Positions 25,201 to 33,886 are shown, numbered from the stretch's first letter. The stretch: 64,000 nt of DNA from Streptomyces yatensis (GCF_018069625.1 NZ_CP072941.1:5952001-6016000); one strand, 5' to 3'. Notes: generated from the sequence alone by a model not told the origin. Translations and numbers: made by a program.

Positions 25201-25452
25201 ATGAAGCAGGGAACGCTCAAGACTCTCGGTGTCATTGCCCTCGGCGCCGTCGCCGTCATCACCGGAGGCAGCGCCGCGTCCGCGGCCCCCAGCGCGCCGG
25301 TTCCGGGCGGCTCCGCGGGCCGTGTCGCCGCCCCGGGGCAGCCCGCCGCCCAGCCCGGAAAGCCCGCCGCCCAGGCCAAGCCCGGCCAGGGCATGCTGGG
25401 TCAGCTCCCGCTGCAGGGTCTGCCGACCAGCAACCTCATCAAGCTGGGCTGA
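25201..25452 (+). CDS. Small secreted Ala/Pro-rich protein
   Basis: An 83-aa protein with a clear signal peptide (MKQGTLKTLGVIALGAVAVI, cleavage after SAASAA about residue 28). The mature part is Pro/Ala/Gln-rich and ends GMLGQLPLQGLPTSNLIKLG. No enzymatic motif is present. It stands alone between add and a strong terminator. Similar short secreted proteins occur in streptomycetes, but I cannot name a function; association with the cell surface is a guess. Confidence 0.7.
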   Translation: MKQGTLKTLGVIALGAVAVITGGSAASAAPSAPVPGGSAGRVAAPGQPAAQPGKPAAQAKPGQGMLGQLPLQGLPTSNLIKLG

Positions 25453-25468
25453 TCTCCGCCTTGGCACC

Positions 25469-25511
25469 ACGGCCGGGCCGCACATCCCGATGGGGTGTGC
25501 GGCCCGGCCGT
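25469..25511 (+). terminator. Strong intrinsic terminator
   Basis: A 20-bp stem starting ACGGCCGGGCCGCACATCCC pairs with 25492-25511 with a single wobble and a three-base loop, followed by TTTCC. It ends the small secreted protein transcript; the pspC-like gene converges from the other side. Confidence 0.8.
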
Positions 25512-25607
25512 TTCCGTATGCCAGGGTTGCGCCGTTGCGCCGCTAGGCCGCTGGGCCTGGGCCGCCCGGCCGTTACGCCGCCGGGCCGCGATGCCGCCCG
25601 AGCCGGG

Positions 25608-25811
25608 TCACCACGCCTCGCGGTAGGCGTCCTCCGCCGGAAGCAGGAACCACAGCGCGAGATAGAGCAGGAACTGCGGCCCCGGCAGCAGACACGAGAC
25701 CACGAACAGCACCCGCATCGTCGTCGGCGTGGTCCCGAAGCGCCGGGCGAGACCCGCGCAGACACCGGCGATCTTCTTCTCGTGGCGGGGGCGGACCAGC
25801 GGTGCGCTCAT
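25608..25811 (-). CDS. PspC-domain membrane protein
   Basis: A 67-aa protein consisting only of a PspC domain: RPRHEKKIAGVCAGLARRFG followed by a hydrophobic helix LLPGPQFLLYLALWFLLP. PspC proteins take part in envelope-stress responses or toxin-like membrane functions in other bacteria. Stand-alone short versions are common in actinobacteria. ATG 25811 is preceded by AGGAGG-like sequence on the minus strand. No Psp partners are adjacent. Confidence 0.8.
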   Translation of the reverse strand: MSAPLVRPRHEKKIAGVCAGLARRFGTTPTTMRVLFVVSCLLPGPQFLLYLALWFLLPAEDAYREAW

Positions 25812-25871
25812 GAGGGGACTCCTCCTTGTCGAGTGGGCTCGGGAAGAGCCAAGTTCCCGATGTCCTCAACG

Positions 25872-26447
25872 CTATGTCCGCGTGCCGGAGGAGACGTCGC
25901 TCCACGGTGCGATCCCGACCCTGGGAATCGTCGGGGTCGGAGCCTGGGCGCCGTCGTCCCGGCGGAGGGGCGCGGCCCGACCCCGGTCGGCCCGACGGCG
26001 GAGCCGCGTCCGGACGGCGGGGACCACCAGTACGTGCGCGAGGGCGACCCCGACGGTGTTCAGCAGCACCGAGTCCACGTTCATGATCTGCCCGGTCACC
26101 TCGCTGCGCAGCAGCGCCACCCCCAGGGCCGCCATCGCCCCGCTGAAGGCCGTACGGGCCAGTGAGGCCAGCGGATACGCCGCCACCCGGCCCCCGGCCA
26201 GCGGCAGCAGCACCCCCAGCGGCGCGAGCAGCAGCAGCCCGCCTCCGATGGAGCGGACGGCCTCCCAGGGGCTGAGCGCCAGATCGGCGCGGATGGTGGC
26301 CAGGGGTTCGAGGGTCGCGGCGGACACCCAGGGCACGTTGGTCGGTCGCAGGGTCAGCCAGCAGACGAACGCGAGATGTGCGACGAGGAGGACGAAGCCC
26401 GCGACGCGGTAGCGAAAGGCGGCCCTGCGGCCGAAGGGACCCTGCAC
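25872..26447 (-). CDS. VanZ-family membrane protein
   Basis: A 191-aa protein with four to five membrane helices. VAHLAFVCWLTLRPTNVPW at the N-terminus and NVDSVLLNTVGVALAHVLV are the VanZ-like signatures (short TM with L-x-P, later D-x-x-x-N-x-x-G). The C-terminal 45 residues are Arg-rich and polar. VanZ confers low-level teicoplanin resistance in enterococci, but most actinobacterial members have unknown roles. It lies between the pspC-like gene and the AfsQ-associated lipoprotein gene. Confidence 0.8.
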   Translation of the reverse strand: MQGPFGRRAAFRYRVAGFVLLVAHLAFVCWLTLRPTNVPWVSAATLEPLATIRADLALSPWEAVRSIGGGLLLLAPLGVLLPLAGGRVAAYPLASLARTAFSGAMAALGVALLRSEVTGQIMNVDSVLLNTVGVALAHVLVVPAVRTRLRRRADRGRAAPLRRDDGAQAPTPTIPRVGIAPWSDVSSGTRT

Positions 26448-26560
26448 GAAAATCAGGACGCCGCCCGCGGGGGTCGTGGTTCCGCTCGCACCCCGCTGGT
26501 CAGCACCTTGTTACCGATAAGTCGCCGACCTGGGACGAGGCGGTACCGACAGGTGACGAA

Positions 26561-27184
26561 TCAGGAGACCAGGACCCCGGAGTTGACCGCGATCATGGGG
26601 TTGCGGCGCATCTCCTCGGTGCACCGGTACGCCTTGAGCGGATCCCGCTGGCTGTCCGGGCCGCCGAGCACCACCTTGCCGTCCTCCCCGGCCACCGTGG
26701 TGTCCGCGAGCGTGCAGACGATCTGCGCCAGCGCCAGGGACTGGATCTCCTCCGGCGACCGGCTCAGCCGCAGCGCGCTGTCCGGGTCGTCCTTGGCCGG
26801 ACCGGAGATCTCCACCCAGTCCTCGACCGCCGTGGAGAACCCGGCCGCCGCCTCGGCCGCCGTCGGCGGCAGCCGCAGCTGCTCCAGCAGCGCCTGGGCT
26901 ACCCGCACCGGCTCCGGGGACGTCTTCTCCTCGCCCGGCCGGGTCGTCCGGCTCACCGACAGGATCCGCGAGGAGCACAGCAGATAGATCCGTACGGAGC
27001 CCCGGCTCATCCCCTCGGCGGCCCGCTCCGACTCGGGCGCCCGGCAGGACGCCCGCGAGGGCGCGGCCCCGGCGTCCACCGGCACCGAGGTGCCGCGTAT
27101 CCCGCAGCCGGCCGCCAGCAGGGCGACCGCGCCGGCCAGCAGAAGAGCGGCCGACCGGCTCGACCGGCTCCACCGCGCGCTCAT
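26561..27184 (-). CDS. AfsQ-associated lipoprotein
   Basis: A 207-aa lipoprotein: the signal peptide contains LLLAGAVALLAAGC with the lipobox Cys at about residue 27. The mature part has a GerMN-like feel (SVRIYLLCSSRILSV and later RVAQALLEQLRL) but no catalytic motif. ATG 27184 overlaps the afsQ2 stop by 4 bp, so it is the third gene of the afsQ1-afsQ2 operon. A role in sensing or modulating the AfsQ2 kinase outside the membrane is plausible; in S. coelicolor an equivalent gene sits in the same place as far as I remember. Confidence 0.75.
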   Translation of the reverse strand: MSARWSRSSRSAALLLAGAVALLAAGCGIRGTSVPVDAGAAPSRASCRAPESERAAEGMSRGSVRIYLLCSSRILSVSRTTRPGEEKTSPEPVRVAQALLEQLRLPPTAAEAAAGFSTAVEDWVEISGPAKDDPDSALRLSRSPEEIQSLALAQIVCTLADTTVAGEDGKVVLGGPDSQRDPLKAYRCTEEMRRNPMIAVNSGVLVS

Positions 27185-28866
27185 GGCCTGCCCTCCTCGT
27201 TCCGGCCCGTGCCCCTGGCCGAATTCCCGCCCTTGTCCTTGCCCTTGCCCTTGCTCCAGGTCCTGCCCTTGTCCCTGGCCCTGCCGCCGCCGTCACCGTC
27301 GCCGTCGCGCTCGCCCTCGGCGGCGCCCTCGCGGTCGAGATCGTCGAGATCGCCGAGCTCGTCCTCGGCCTCGTCGGAGGCGATCCGGGAGGCGTCCATC
27401 GGCAGCCGCAGTGTGAAGACGGCCCCGCCCTCCGGGGAGTTCGCGGCGCTGATGTCACCGCCGTGGATATGCGCGTTCTCCATCGCGATCGACAGCCCGA
27501 GCCCGCTGCCCTCCGAGCGCGGGCGGGACGCGCTCGCCTTGTAGAACCGGTCGAAGACATGCGGCAGCACATCCTCGGGGATGCCCGGACCGTGGTCCCG
27601 GACCTTGATCAGCAGCTCATCGCCGTCGGTGCGCACCGAGACCCGCACCGGCGAGCCGCCGTGCTTGAGCGCGTTCCCGATCAGATTCGCCAGGATCACA
27701 TCCAGCCGCCGCGGATCCAGCCGGGCCACGATCCCGCGCGCCGCGTCCAGCTCCACCGCGTCCAGCCAGGCGCGGGCGTCGATGCACGCCGTCACCTGGT
27801 CGGCGACATCGACATCGTCGAGCACCAGCCGGGCCGTGCCCGCGTCGAAGCGGGTCACCTCCATCAGGTTCTCCACCAGGTCGTTCAGCCGCCGGGTCTC
27901 GCTCACCACCAGCTGCACCGCCGGAGCGATCATCGGGTCGAGCGAATCGGCCTCCTCCTCCAGCACCTCCGAGACGGCCGTGATCGCGGTGAGCGGGGTC
28001 CGCAGCTCATGCGACATGTCCGCGACGAAGCGTCGGCTGGACGCCTCCCGCGCGGACAGCTCCGCCACCCGCTTCTGCAGCCGCTCCGCGGCCCGGTTGA
28101 AGGTGTGGGAGAGATTGGCCAGCTCATCGGAGCCCGAGACCTGCAGCCGGGTGTCCAGATGCCCCTCGCCCAGCCGGTACGCCGCCTCCCCGAGCCGCTG
28201 CACCGGCCGCAGCACCGTGGCCGCGGCGGCCTGCGCCAGCAGCGCGGCGCCGATCAGCGCGAGCCCGGTGGCGATCCCCAGCGACCAGGCGAGGGAGTTC
28301 AGATCCTGGCGCTCGGTGTCCAGGGACTTGAGCATGTAGCCGGTCGGCCCGCCACCGTTCACCTTGGCCCCACCGACGAGATACGGGGTGCCGTCCAGCG
28401 TGATCCGCTGCCAGTAGAGGTGGTACGGGGAGGTGTTCCCCTTGCCCACCGGGCGCTTCTGGTCCACCGCGCGCCGCAGTGACGCGGGCACCGCGTCGAG
28501 GGTGAACAGGCGCTTGTCCGAGGCGGCCGGACAGCTTCCGGCATCCCGGGTCCGGGTGATCAGCAGCACCTCGTACTTCTGGGTGTTGTCCGCCATACGA
28601 CCCGCGGCATCCCGCAATTCGGAACAAGTCGGGACGGAGGGCAACGGATCGGTGTCGTCCTTCAGCGATTTACGGAACTCGTCCAGCGCCGCGTCCTGGG
28701 TACGGGTCAGCACCGCGTCACGGTTCAGCCAGTACGCGATGGCCGACGCGGACACGGCGGCGGTCAGCGCCACCAGGCCGAAGACCAGCATCAGCCGCAA
28801 CCGCAGGCTGAACCACCGCAAGAGCCCAGCGGCCCAGCCCCGGGCCCGACCGGGCTCATCGCTCAC
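27181..28866 (-). CDS. afsQ2: Sensor histidine kinase AfsQ2
   Basis: A 561-aa membrane kinase. Two membrane helices (about residues 20-42 and 200-220) enclose an extracytoplasmic sensor domain, followed by HAMP, a HisKA dimerisation helix with FVADMSHELRTPLTAI (phosphoacceptor His), and an HATPase with NLIGNALKHG, DHGPGIPEDV and GSGLGLSIAMENAHIHGG. The last 60 residues are a low-complexity Asp/Gly/Lys tail. GTG 28866 is preferred; the frame stays open to 28950, which would overlap afsQ1. With AfsQ1 it forms the two-component system known in S. coelicolor to link nutrient status to antibiotic production. Confidence 0.88.
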   Translation of the reverse strand: MSDEPGRARGWAAGLLRWFSLRLRLMLVFGLVALTAAVSASAIAYWLNRDAVLTRTQDAALDEFRKSLKDDTDPLPSVPTCSELRDAAGRMADNTQKYEVLLITRTRDAGSCPAASDKRLFTLDAVPASLRRAVDQKRPVGKGNTSPYHLYWQRITLDGTPYLVGGAKVNGGGPTGYMLKSLDTERQDLNSLAWSLGIATGLALIGAALLAQAAAATVLRPVQRLGEAAYRLGEGHLDTRLQVSGSDELANLSHTFNRAAERLQKRVAELSAREASSRRFVADMSHELRTPLTAITAVSEVLEEEADSLDPMIAPAVQLVVSETRRLNDLVENLMEVTRFDAGTARLVLDDVDVADQVTACIDARAWLDAVELDAARGIVARLDPRRLDVILANLIGNALKHGGSPVRVSVRTDGDELLIKVRDHGPGIPEDVLPHVFDRFYKASASRPRSEGSGLGLSIAMENAHIHGGDISAANSPEGGAVFTLRLPMDASRIASDEAEDELGDLDDLDREGAAEGERDGDGDGGGRARDKGRTWSKGKGKDKGGNSARGTGRNEEGRP

Positions 28867-28918
28867 TGCGCTCAATTCCGCACGTCTCCGCCCCCGTGCA
28901 CACCACGCATTGTCGTCA

Positions 28919-29602
28919 CTAGGGCGCATCCAAGCGATATCCGACCCCACGCACCGTACGGATCAGCGTCGGCGACGACGGGACGTCCTCCACCTTCGCG
29001 CGCAGCCGCTGTACGCATGCGTCGACCAGCCGGGAGTCGCCGAGGTAGTCGTGCTCCCAGACCAGCCGCAGCAGCTGCTGCCGGGACAGCGCCTGCCCCG
29101 GTCGGCGGCTGAGCTCCAGCAGCAGCCGCAGCTCGGTGGGGGTGAGCTGCAGATCCTCGCCGTTCTTGGTGACCGTCATGGCCGCACGGTCGATCAGCAG
29201 ACTGCCGAAGGCCGCGGAGTCATTGGCCTCCCGCTCGCCCCGCCGCAGCACCGCACGGATCCGGGCGTCCAGCACCCGGCCCTGGACGGGTTTGACCACA
29301 TAGTCGTCGGCGCCGGACTCCAGGCCGACGACGACGTCGATGTCATCGCTGCGCGCGGTCAGCAGGATGATCGGCAACTGGTCGGTACGGCGGATCCGGC
29401 GGCACACCTCGAAGCCGTCGATCCCGGGCAGCATCACATCCAGCACGATCAGATCCGGCCGCTGCTCACGCAGCAGTTTCAGGCCGTCCTCGCCCGTCGC
29501 CGCGGTCGCCACACGGTGGCCCTGGCGGGACAGAGAGAGTTCGAGGGCCGTGCGGATGGCGTCGTCGTCCTCGATCAGCAACAGGAAAGGCACGTTGGTC
29601 AT
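28919..29602 (-). CDS. afsQ1: Response regulator AfsQ1 (OmpR/PhoB type)
   Basis: A 227-aa regulator. The receiver domain has the acidic pocket EDDD (11-14), phosphoacceptor D55 in LIVLDVMLPGIDG and the Thr/Lys switch residues in ILLTARSDD and YVVKPV. The winged-helix DNA-binding domain includes TPTELRLLLELSRRPGQALS and ends IRTVRGVGYRL. The strong likeness to the S. coelicolor AfsQ1 sequence as I remember it supports the name. It is transcribed away from sigQ, its best-known target, and a matching binding site lies in the shared intergenic region. Confidence 0.93.
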   Translation of the reverse strand: MTNVPFLLLIEDDDAIRTALELSLSRQGHRVATAATGEDGLKLLREQRPDLIVLDVMLPGIDGFEVCRRIRRTDQLPIILLTARSDDIDVVVGLESGADDYVVKPVQGRVLDARIRAVLRRGEREANDSAAFGSLLIDRAAMTVTKNGEDLQLTPTELRLLLELSRRPGQALSRQQLLRLVWEHDYLGDSRLVDACVQRLRAKVEDVPSSPTLIRTVRGVGYRLDAP

Positions 29603-29659
29603 TCTGGCCTACAAGGGGCCTGTAGTTCGACCGTCAGGGGTTTATCGGTCCGTTCCGCT

Positions 29660-29675
29660 GTGACGAGCCTGTGAC
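29660..29675 (+). promoter_or_regulatory. AfsQ1 box GTGAC-N6-GTGAC
   Basis: GTGACGAGCCTGTGAC is an exact match to the published AfsQ1 direct-repeat consensus GTnAC-N6-GTnAC. It lies 58 bp upstream of afsQ1 and about 115-130 bp upstream of sigQ ATG 29791, so it can control both directions. Confidence 0.8.
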
Positions 29676-29790
29676 AGTCGGCAGACAGCCCCATGAAACT
29701 GACCCGGCAAAGTCTTCTGTGCACCGGGCGGAACGCCACCGGCCGGGGCAGCCAGCAGACCGATCAGGCTCCACCGACGGGGGGCGCGAA

Positions 29791-30573
29791 ATGAGCACAC
29801 TGCACTTCACGAACACCAGCGCAGTTCGCACGCGCCTCCATGACACCGGCCGGGGCAACGAGAAGTCCGGTGCCGTGAGCGGGCGGGGGTGCGCTCGCGG
29901 CGCCGGGCGTCAGCGGCCTCCTTACATGGTGGCCATTGACGCGATCACGGGGGAGAAGGAGGCCGGTCACGGCCTCGGGGGGGACAACGGGGGACCGGGG
30001 GGACACGGGGGAAGCTCGTACAGGGAGGCGGAGGGGGAGCGGCGCACCGCGTCGGAGGCGGAGTTCACCGCCTATGTCCAGGAGCGCCGCGCCTCCCTGT
30101 ACGCAACCGCCTACCACCTGACCGGTGACCGCTTCGAGGCCGAGGACCTGCTGCAGAGCGCGCTCTTCTCGACCTACCGGGCCTGGGACCGGATCAGCGA
30201 CAAGGCGGCGGTCGGCGGCTATCTGCGCCGCACCATGACCAATCTGCACATCAGCGCCTGGCGTCGGCGCAAGCTCAACGAGTACCCGACGGAGGAGCTG
30301 CCGGAGACGGTGGGCGACCATGACGCGATGCGCGGCACCGAGCTGCGCGCCGTGCTGTGGCAGGCCCTGGCCCGGCTGCCCGAGCTGCAGCGCACGATGC
30401 TGGTGCTGCGCTACTACGAGGGCCGGACGGATCCGGAAATCGCGGACATCCTGAACATCAGCGTCGGAACGGTCAAAAGCAGCATCTGGCGCTCGCTGCG
30501 CCGGCTGCGCGAGGACGAGAGCCTCAGCTTCGGCCGTGACGAGGAGGAGTCCTTCGGCGAACTGGTCGCCTGA
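29791..30573 (+). CDS. sigQ: ECF sigma factor SigQ
   Basis: A 260-aa sigma factor. Region 2 (YVQERRASLYATAYHLTGD, then EAEDLLQSALFSTYRAW) and region 4 (LPELQRTMLVLRYYEGRTDP followed by EIADILNISVGTVKSSIW) are complete. The first 85 residues are low-complexity and Gly-rich, unusual for ECF factors, so the true start could be ATG 29926. ATG 29791 is kept because GGGGGCGCGAA lies just upstream. It is divergent from afsQ1 and behind an AfsQ1 box; in S. coelicolor it is a direct AfsQ1 target. The Gly-rich codons form a run of G-tracts (29977-30011). Confidence 0.88.
   Translation: MSTLHFTNTSAVRTRLHDTGRGNEKSGAVSGRGCARGAGRQRPPYMVAIDAITGEKEAGHGLGGDNGGPGGHGGSSYREAEGERRTASEAEFTAYVQERRASLYATAYHLTGDRFEAEDLLQSALFSTYRAWDRISDKAAVGGYLRRTMTNLHISAWRRRKLNEYPTEELPETVGDHDAMRGTELRAVLWQALARLPELQRTMLVLRYYEGRTDPEIADILNISVGTVKSSIWRSLRRLREDESLSFGRDEEESFGELVA
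29977..30011 (+). other. G-quadruplex-forming tract in the 5' coding part of sigQ
   Basis: Four runs of 5-7 G separated by 3-5 nt loops on the coding strand (29977-29983, 29989-29993, 29997-30002, 30007-30011). The pattern fits a canonical intramolecular G-quadruplex in DNA or mRNA. It encodes the Gly-rich stretch before sigma region 2. Confidence 0.6.
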
Positions 30574-30596
30574 CGGCGGCGGGACGACCGAAGGCC

Positions 30597-30668
30597 GGGG
30601 GGAAACGGGAAAATCGGGGGAACACGGGGGAAACGGGAGGGGAACAAGAAATCGGGGGAGTACGGGGG
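30597..30668 (+). repeat. GGGGGAAAC-type repeat behind sigQ
   Basis: Irregular repetition of CGGGGGAAAC/CGGGGGAACA units giving about eight G-runs of 3-6 in 72 bp, starting 24 bp behind the sigQ stop. It is a second G-quadruplex-capable tract. Confidence 0.65.
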
Positions 30669-30670
30669 AA

Positions 30671-30720
30671 ACAGGCGCGAGGCCGGACATCCGAGGAGGA
30701 TCGTCCGGCCTCGCGCCTGT
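30671..30720. terminator. Bidirectional terminator between sigQ and the uridine-kinase-like gene
   Basis: ACAGGCGCGAGGCCGGAC (30671-30688) pairs perfectly over 18 bp with 30703-30720 around a 14-nt loop. It separates two convergent genes and is the strongest stem in this interval. Confidence 0.85.
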
Positions 30721-30736
30721 TCTCGCGCCGTCTTCG

Positions 30737-31408
30737 CTACACGGACGCCTTCTCGCCGGAGGCGGGGATCCGCCCTCCCGCCGTCGCGGCCGCTATCCGG
30801 CCCATCGCCGTGCCCTTGCCGCACGCGTACGCGCCCAGCGCCGTCTGCCGGGCCACGATCCCGCGCTCCGCGCGCATCAGCCGCCAGCCGCGCCGCAGCA
30901 GATAGTGCGGGGGCTTACGGCCCTCCCGCAGATCGCGCAGCAGCCGGCGCCGGAACGTGGTGGACGGACGGCCGCGCAGACAGAGCGCATCCGCGAGCAC
31001 CCCGAGATCGGCACAGCGCCCGATGATGTCGGCGGCGAAGATCCCCTCGGCGATGAACAGCGGCGCCCGCCCGATGTCCAGCGCCTCCTCGCCGACGCGG
31101 GAGCTGGTGGCGATGTCGTACAGCGGCACGGTCGTCCGTGACGTACGGCACAGCGTCTCGATCGCCGCGACCGCCGCGTCCGCGTCCCAGGAGCGTGGCG
31201 AGTCCCAGTCGGCGCCCCCGCCGTCGGCGAGTTGGGGCAGCGTCGGGTCGCCGCCCTCCTTGTAGAAGTCGTCGAGGTTGAGCACGGGCAGCCCGGTGCG
31301 GGCCGCGAGCGAGGACTTTCCCGAGCCCGAGGGGCCGGTGAGCAGGACGACACGGGCGGAAGGCGGTTGGCTGGTCACGGAACACCAGTGTGACGCATTC
31401 TTTCGCAC
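30737..31408 (-). CDS. Uridine-kinase-like P-loop ATP-binding protein
   Basis: A 223-aa P-loop kinase. Walker A is LLTGPSGSGKSSLAAR (about residues 21-36); LPVLNLDDFYKEGGDPTLPQ matches the uridine kinase/phosphoribulokinase D-D-F-Y motif, and FIAEGIFAADI follows as the Walker-B-like strand. It probably phosphorylates a nucleoside or related small molecule, which would fit the salvage theme, but the substrate is not proven. GTG 31408 has GGGGGTC upstream and is preferred over GTG 31378. The 45-residue C-terminal extension is Arg-rich and of unknown role. Confidence 0.75.
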   Translation of the reverse strand: MRKNASHWCSVTSQPPSARVVLLTGPSGSGKSSLAARTGLPVLNLDDFYKEGGDPTLPQLADGGGADWDSPRSWDADAAVAAIETLCRTSRTTVPLYDIATSSRVGEEALDIGRAPLFIAEGIFAADIIGRCADLGVLADALCLRGRPSTTFRRRLLRDLREGRKPPHYLLRRGWRLMRAERGIVARQTALGAYACGKGTAMGRIAAATAGGRIPASGEKASV

Positions 31409-31500
31409 ACGTGACCCCCGCGTGACCGACGACGTAACGTCCGACGTCGCCGTGTCGCCGCGTCGTCCTGTTACCGCGTCGCCGCCCGTGCGCCCCGCCG

Positions 31501-32853
31501 TCACACGACCGCGCGCGGTCGTTCCCCCGTCGCCGTGCGGGCCGGGCGGGTGCGGGGGCCGAAGACCGCCAGGATGAGGGCGCCCAGGAGCCAGGTGCCG
31601 GCGATGAAGTAGAAGACGCTCTGATAGCCGGTGCGGTGGTAGAGGGCCGCGATGATCAGCGGTCCGGCGGCGTTGGAGAGACGGCCGAGCCCGTAGGAGA
31701 CGCCCGTGCCCAGCGAGCGGCCGCGGGTGTCGAACAGTTCGGGGGAGTAGGCGTACCCCAGGGCCGTGTAGCCGCGCTCGAAGAGGTTCACCAGGAAGCC
31801 GAAGACCACGATCAGGACCGGGTTGAAGGTCAGTCCGTACAGCAGACCGCACAGCGCGATCACCGCGCCGAAGGCCACCAGGCACCATTTGCGCTCGAAG
31901 CGGTCGGTGACCAGGGAGGCCAGGAACGAGCCGAGCGGGGCGCCGACGGTGGTGAGCGCCACATAGAAGACCGACTTCTCGACGCTGAAGCCCTCCTTGG
32001 CCAGCAGGGTGGGCGCCCAGCTCGAGTAGCCGAAGAAGCCGATGGTCTGGGTCACCCACAGGACCGTGAGCAGCAGCGTCGGCCCGAGGTAGCGCTTCCG
32101 CAGGAGGAGGCGGGGCGACGCCTTGGCGGGCCGGGTCTCGTCGATGGGCGGCGCGGGCTCGGGCAGCGGGCCCTTCTCGGCGGCGACCCGGGTCTCGATT
32201 CCGGTGAGGATCGCCTCCGCCGCGTCGTACTCGCCCCTGCTCTCGTGCCAGCGGGGGGACTCCTCCAGATGCCGGGTGAAGAGGACGAAGAGGATGCCGA
32301 CGGCGCCCCAGAGATAGACCAGCCGCCATGACCAGTCGCTGAGCGGTACGACGGCGCTGGCGATGAGGTTGGTGGCCGGGGTGCCGCAGATGCCGATGAC
32401 GATCGCGTACGCCTGGAACTTGCCGCGTACGGCGGCCGGATACATCTCGTTGACGTAGATGACCGCCACGACGGTCATCGCGGAAAGACCGGCCGAGGTC
32501 AGCACCCGGAAGACGCTCAGTGAGGCGAGGTCCCAGGAGAAGGCCGAGGCCAGGGAGAAGACCCCGAAACAGAGCGTGGTGTGGATCAGCGCCCTCTTGC
32601 GGCCCCAGCGGTCGGCGAGGGTGCTCGCGACCACGGAGCCGATGAACATGCCGACGAACGACAGCGAGGTGACGTAGGCGATCTGGTCGACCGTGATGCC
32701 CCAGAGGTCGATGAGCTGGGGAGCGGTGGTGGCGAAGGTGTTGATGTCCGCGAACTCGAAGAAGTAGGCGAACGAGACGGCCAGCAAGGTGATCTTGTGA
32801 AACCGGGAGATGGGGAGTCTGTTCAGCCGGTTCACCGCATTGGAGTGCTGCAT
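31501..32853 (-). CDS. MFS transporter of the aromatic-acid island
   Basis: A 450-aa, 12-helix transporter. DRWGRKRALIHTTLCFGV is the loop 2-3 motif; the sequence RFHKITLLAVSFAYFFEFAD and YVNEMYPAAVRGKFQAYAI resemble sugar/aromatic-acid:H+ symporters of the MFS. It is the last gene of the ligJ-ligI-MFS operon, so a substrate such as gallate, protocatechuate or a related aromatic or dicarboxylic acid is likely. The link to aromatics rests on the neighbours only. Confidence 0.75.
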   Translation of the reverse strand: MQHSNAVNRLNRLPISRFHKITLLAVSFAYFFEFADINTFATTAPQLIDLWGITVDQIAYVTSLSFVGMFIGSVVASTLADRWGRKRALIHTTLCFGVFSLASAFSWDLASLSVFRVLTSAGLSAMTVVAVIYVNEMYPAAVRGKFQAYAIVIGICGTPATNLIASAVVPLSDWSWRLVYLWGAVGILFVLFTRHLEESPRWHESRGEYDAAEAILTGIETRVAAEKGPLPEPAPPIDETRPAKASPRLLLRKRYLGPTLLLTVLWVTQTIGFFGYSSWAPTLLAKEGFSVEKSVFYVALTTVGAPLGSFLASLVTDRFERKWCLVAFGAVIALCGLLYGLTFNPVLIVVFGFLVNLFERGYTALGYAYSPELFDTRGRSLGTGVSYGLGRLSNAAGPLIIAALYHRTGYQSVFYFIAGTWLLGALILAVFGPRTRPARTATGERPRAVV

Positions 32854-32965
32854 GGGCGGCCCTTGTCGAGGAGGCGGGGAGGAGAGCGGGGGGAGGGCGG
32901 AGAGGAAGAGGCGGGGAGGAAGAGGCCGGGACGGGACGGGGGCGGGTCTCGGCGGGGGACCGGGG

Positions 32966-33886
32966 TCAGGCGCCTTCGCCGGGCCAGTAGAGCCTCATGG
33001 GGTTGTCGACCAGCAGCTTCCGCCGCTGCTCGGCGGTGACCGCCACCTGGGGCACGTAGTCGACCAGCAGTCCGTCGTCGGGCATATGGCCGGTGAGGTT
33101 GGGGTGCGGCCAGTCCGTGCCCCACAGCACCCGGTCGGGGAACTCCTCGATCACGCGGCGGGCGAACGGCACGACATCGGTGTACGGGTGCCGCTCCGCG
33201 TTCAGGGCCGGGGGCCCGGTGACGCTGAGGCGTTCGGGGCAGGTGACCTTCACCCACACCTCGTGGCGTTCGGCGAACCGCAGGAAGCGGGTGAAGTCCG
33301 GCCCCGTGGCCGGTGCGGTCACATCCGGGCGTCCCATGTGGTCCACGACGAGGGGGGTGGGCAGGGAGGTGAAGAAACGTTCCAGCTCGGGCAGGTCGGC
33401 GCTTTCGAAGTAGAGGACGACATGCCAGCCGAGCGGGGCGATCCGCCGCGCGATCGCGGCCAGATCGTGCTGGGGCGCGGCGTCGGCCAGGCGCCGCAGA
33501 AAGGTGAAGCGCACTCCGCGCACCCCCGCCGCGTCCAGTCGGCGCAGCTCGGCGTCGGTGACATCCGGGCGTACGGTCGCGATACCGCGCGCCCGGCCGC
33601 CGGACGCGCGGACGGCGTCGACCATGGCGCTGTTGTCCGCTCCGTGGCAGGTCGCCTGGACGATCACATTGCGGTCGATCCCGAGGTGGTCGCGGAGGGC
33701 GAAGAGGTCGTCCTTGCCACCGTCGCAGGGCGTGTACTTGCGCTCGGGTGCGAAGGGGAACGCGGCTTGCGGGCCGAAGACGTGGCAGTGGGTGTCGACG
33801 GTGCCCGGCGGCAGGGCGAAGGCGGGCCGGGACGGGTCGGGGTGCCAGTCCAGCCAGCCGGGGGTCTTGGGGGAGAGCGTGCTCAT
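32966..33886 (-). CDS. ligI: 2-pyrone-4,6-dicarboxylate (PDC) lactonase
   Basis: A 306-aa amidohydrolase-superfamily enzyme hydrolysing PDC to 4-oxalomesaconate in the protocatechuate/gallate meta-cleavage pathway. DTHCHVFGP carries the N-terminal H-x-H, followed by FPFAPERKYTPCDGGKDDLF, IVQATCHGADNSAMVDA, VVDHMGRPDV and DRVLWGTDWPHPN with the final Asp. These segments match LigI as I remember it almost word for word. It lies 145 bp behind the LigJ-type gene. No ring-cleavage dioxygenase gene is present in the window. Confidence 0.88.
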   Translation of the reverse strand: MSTLSPKTPGWLDWHPDPSRPAFALPPGTVDTHCHVFGPQAAFPFAPERKYTPCDGGKDDLFALRDHLGIDRNVIVQATCHGADNSAMVDAVRASGGRARGIATVRPDVTDAELRRLDAAGVRGVRFTFLRRLADAAPQHDLAAIARRIAPLGWHVVLYFESADLPELERFFTSLPTPLVVDHMGRPDVTAPATGPDFTRFLRFAERHEVWVKVTCPERLSVTGPPALNAERHPYTDVVPFARRVIEEFPDRVLWGTDWPHPNLTGHMPDDGLLVDYVPQVAVTAEQRRKLLVDNPMRLYWPGEGA

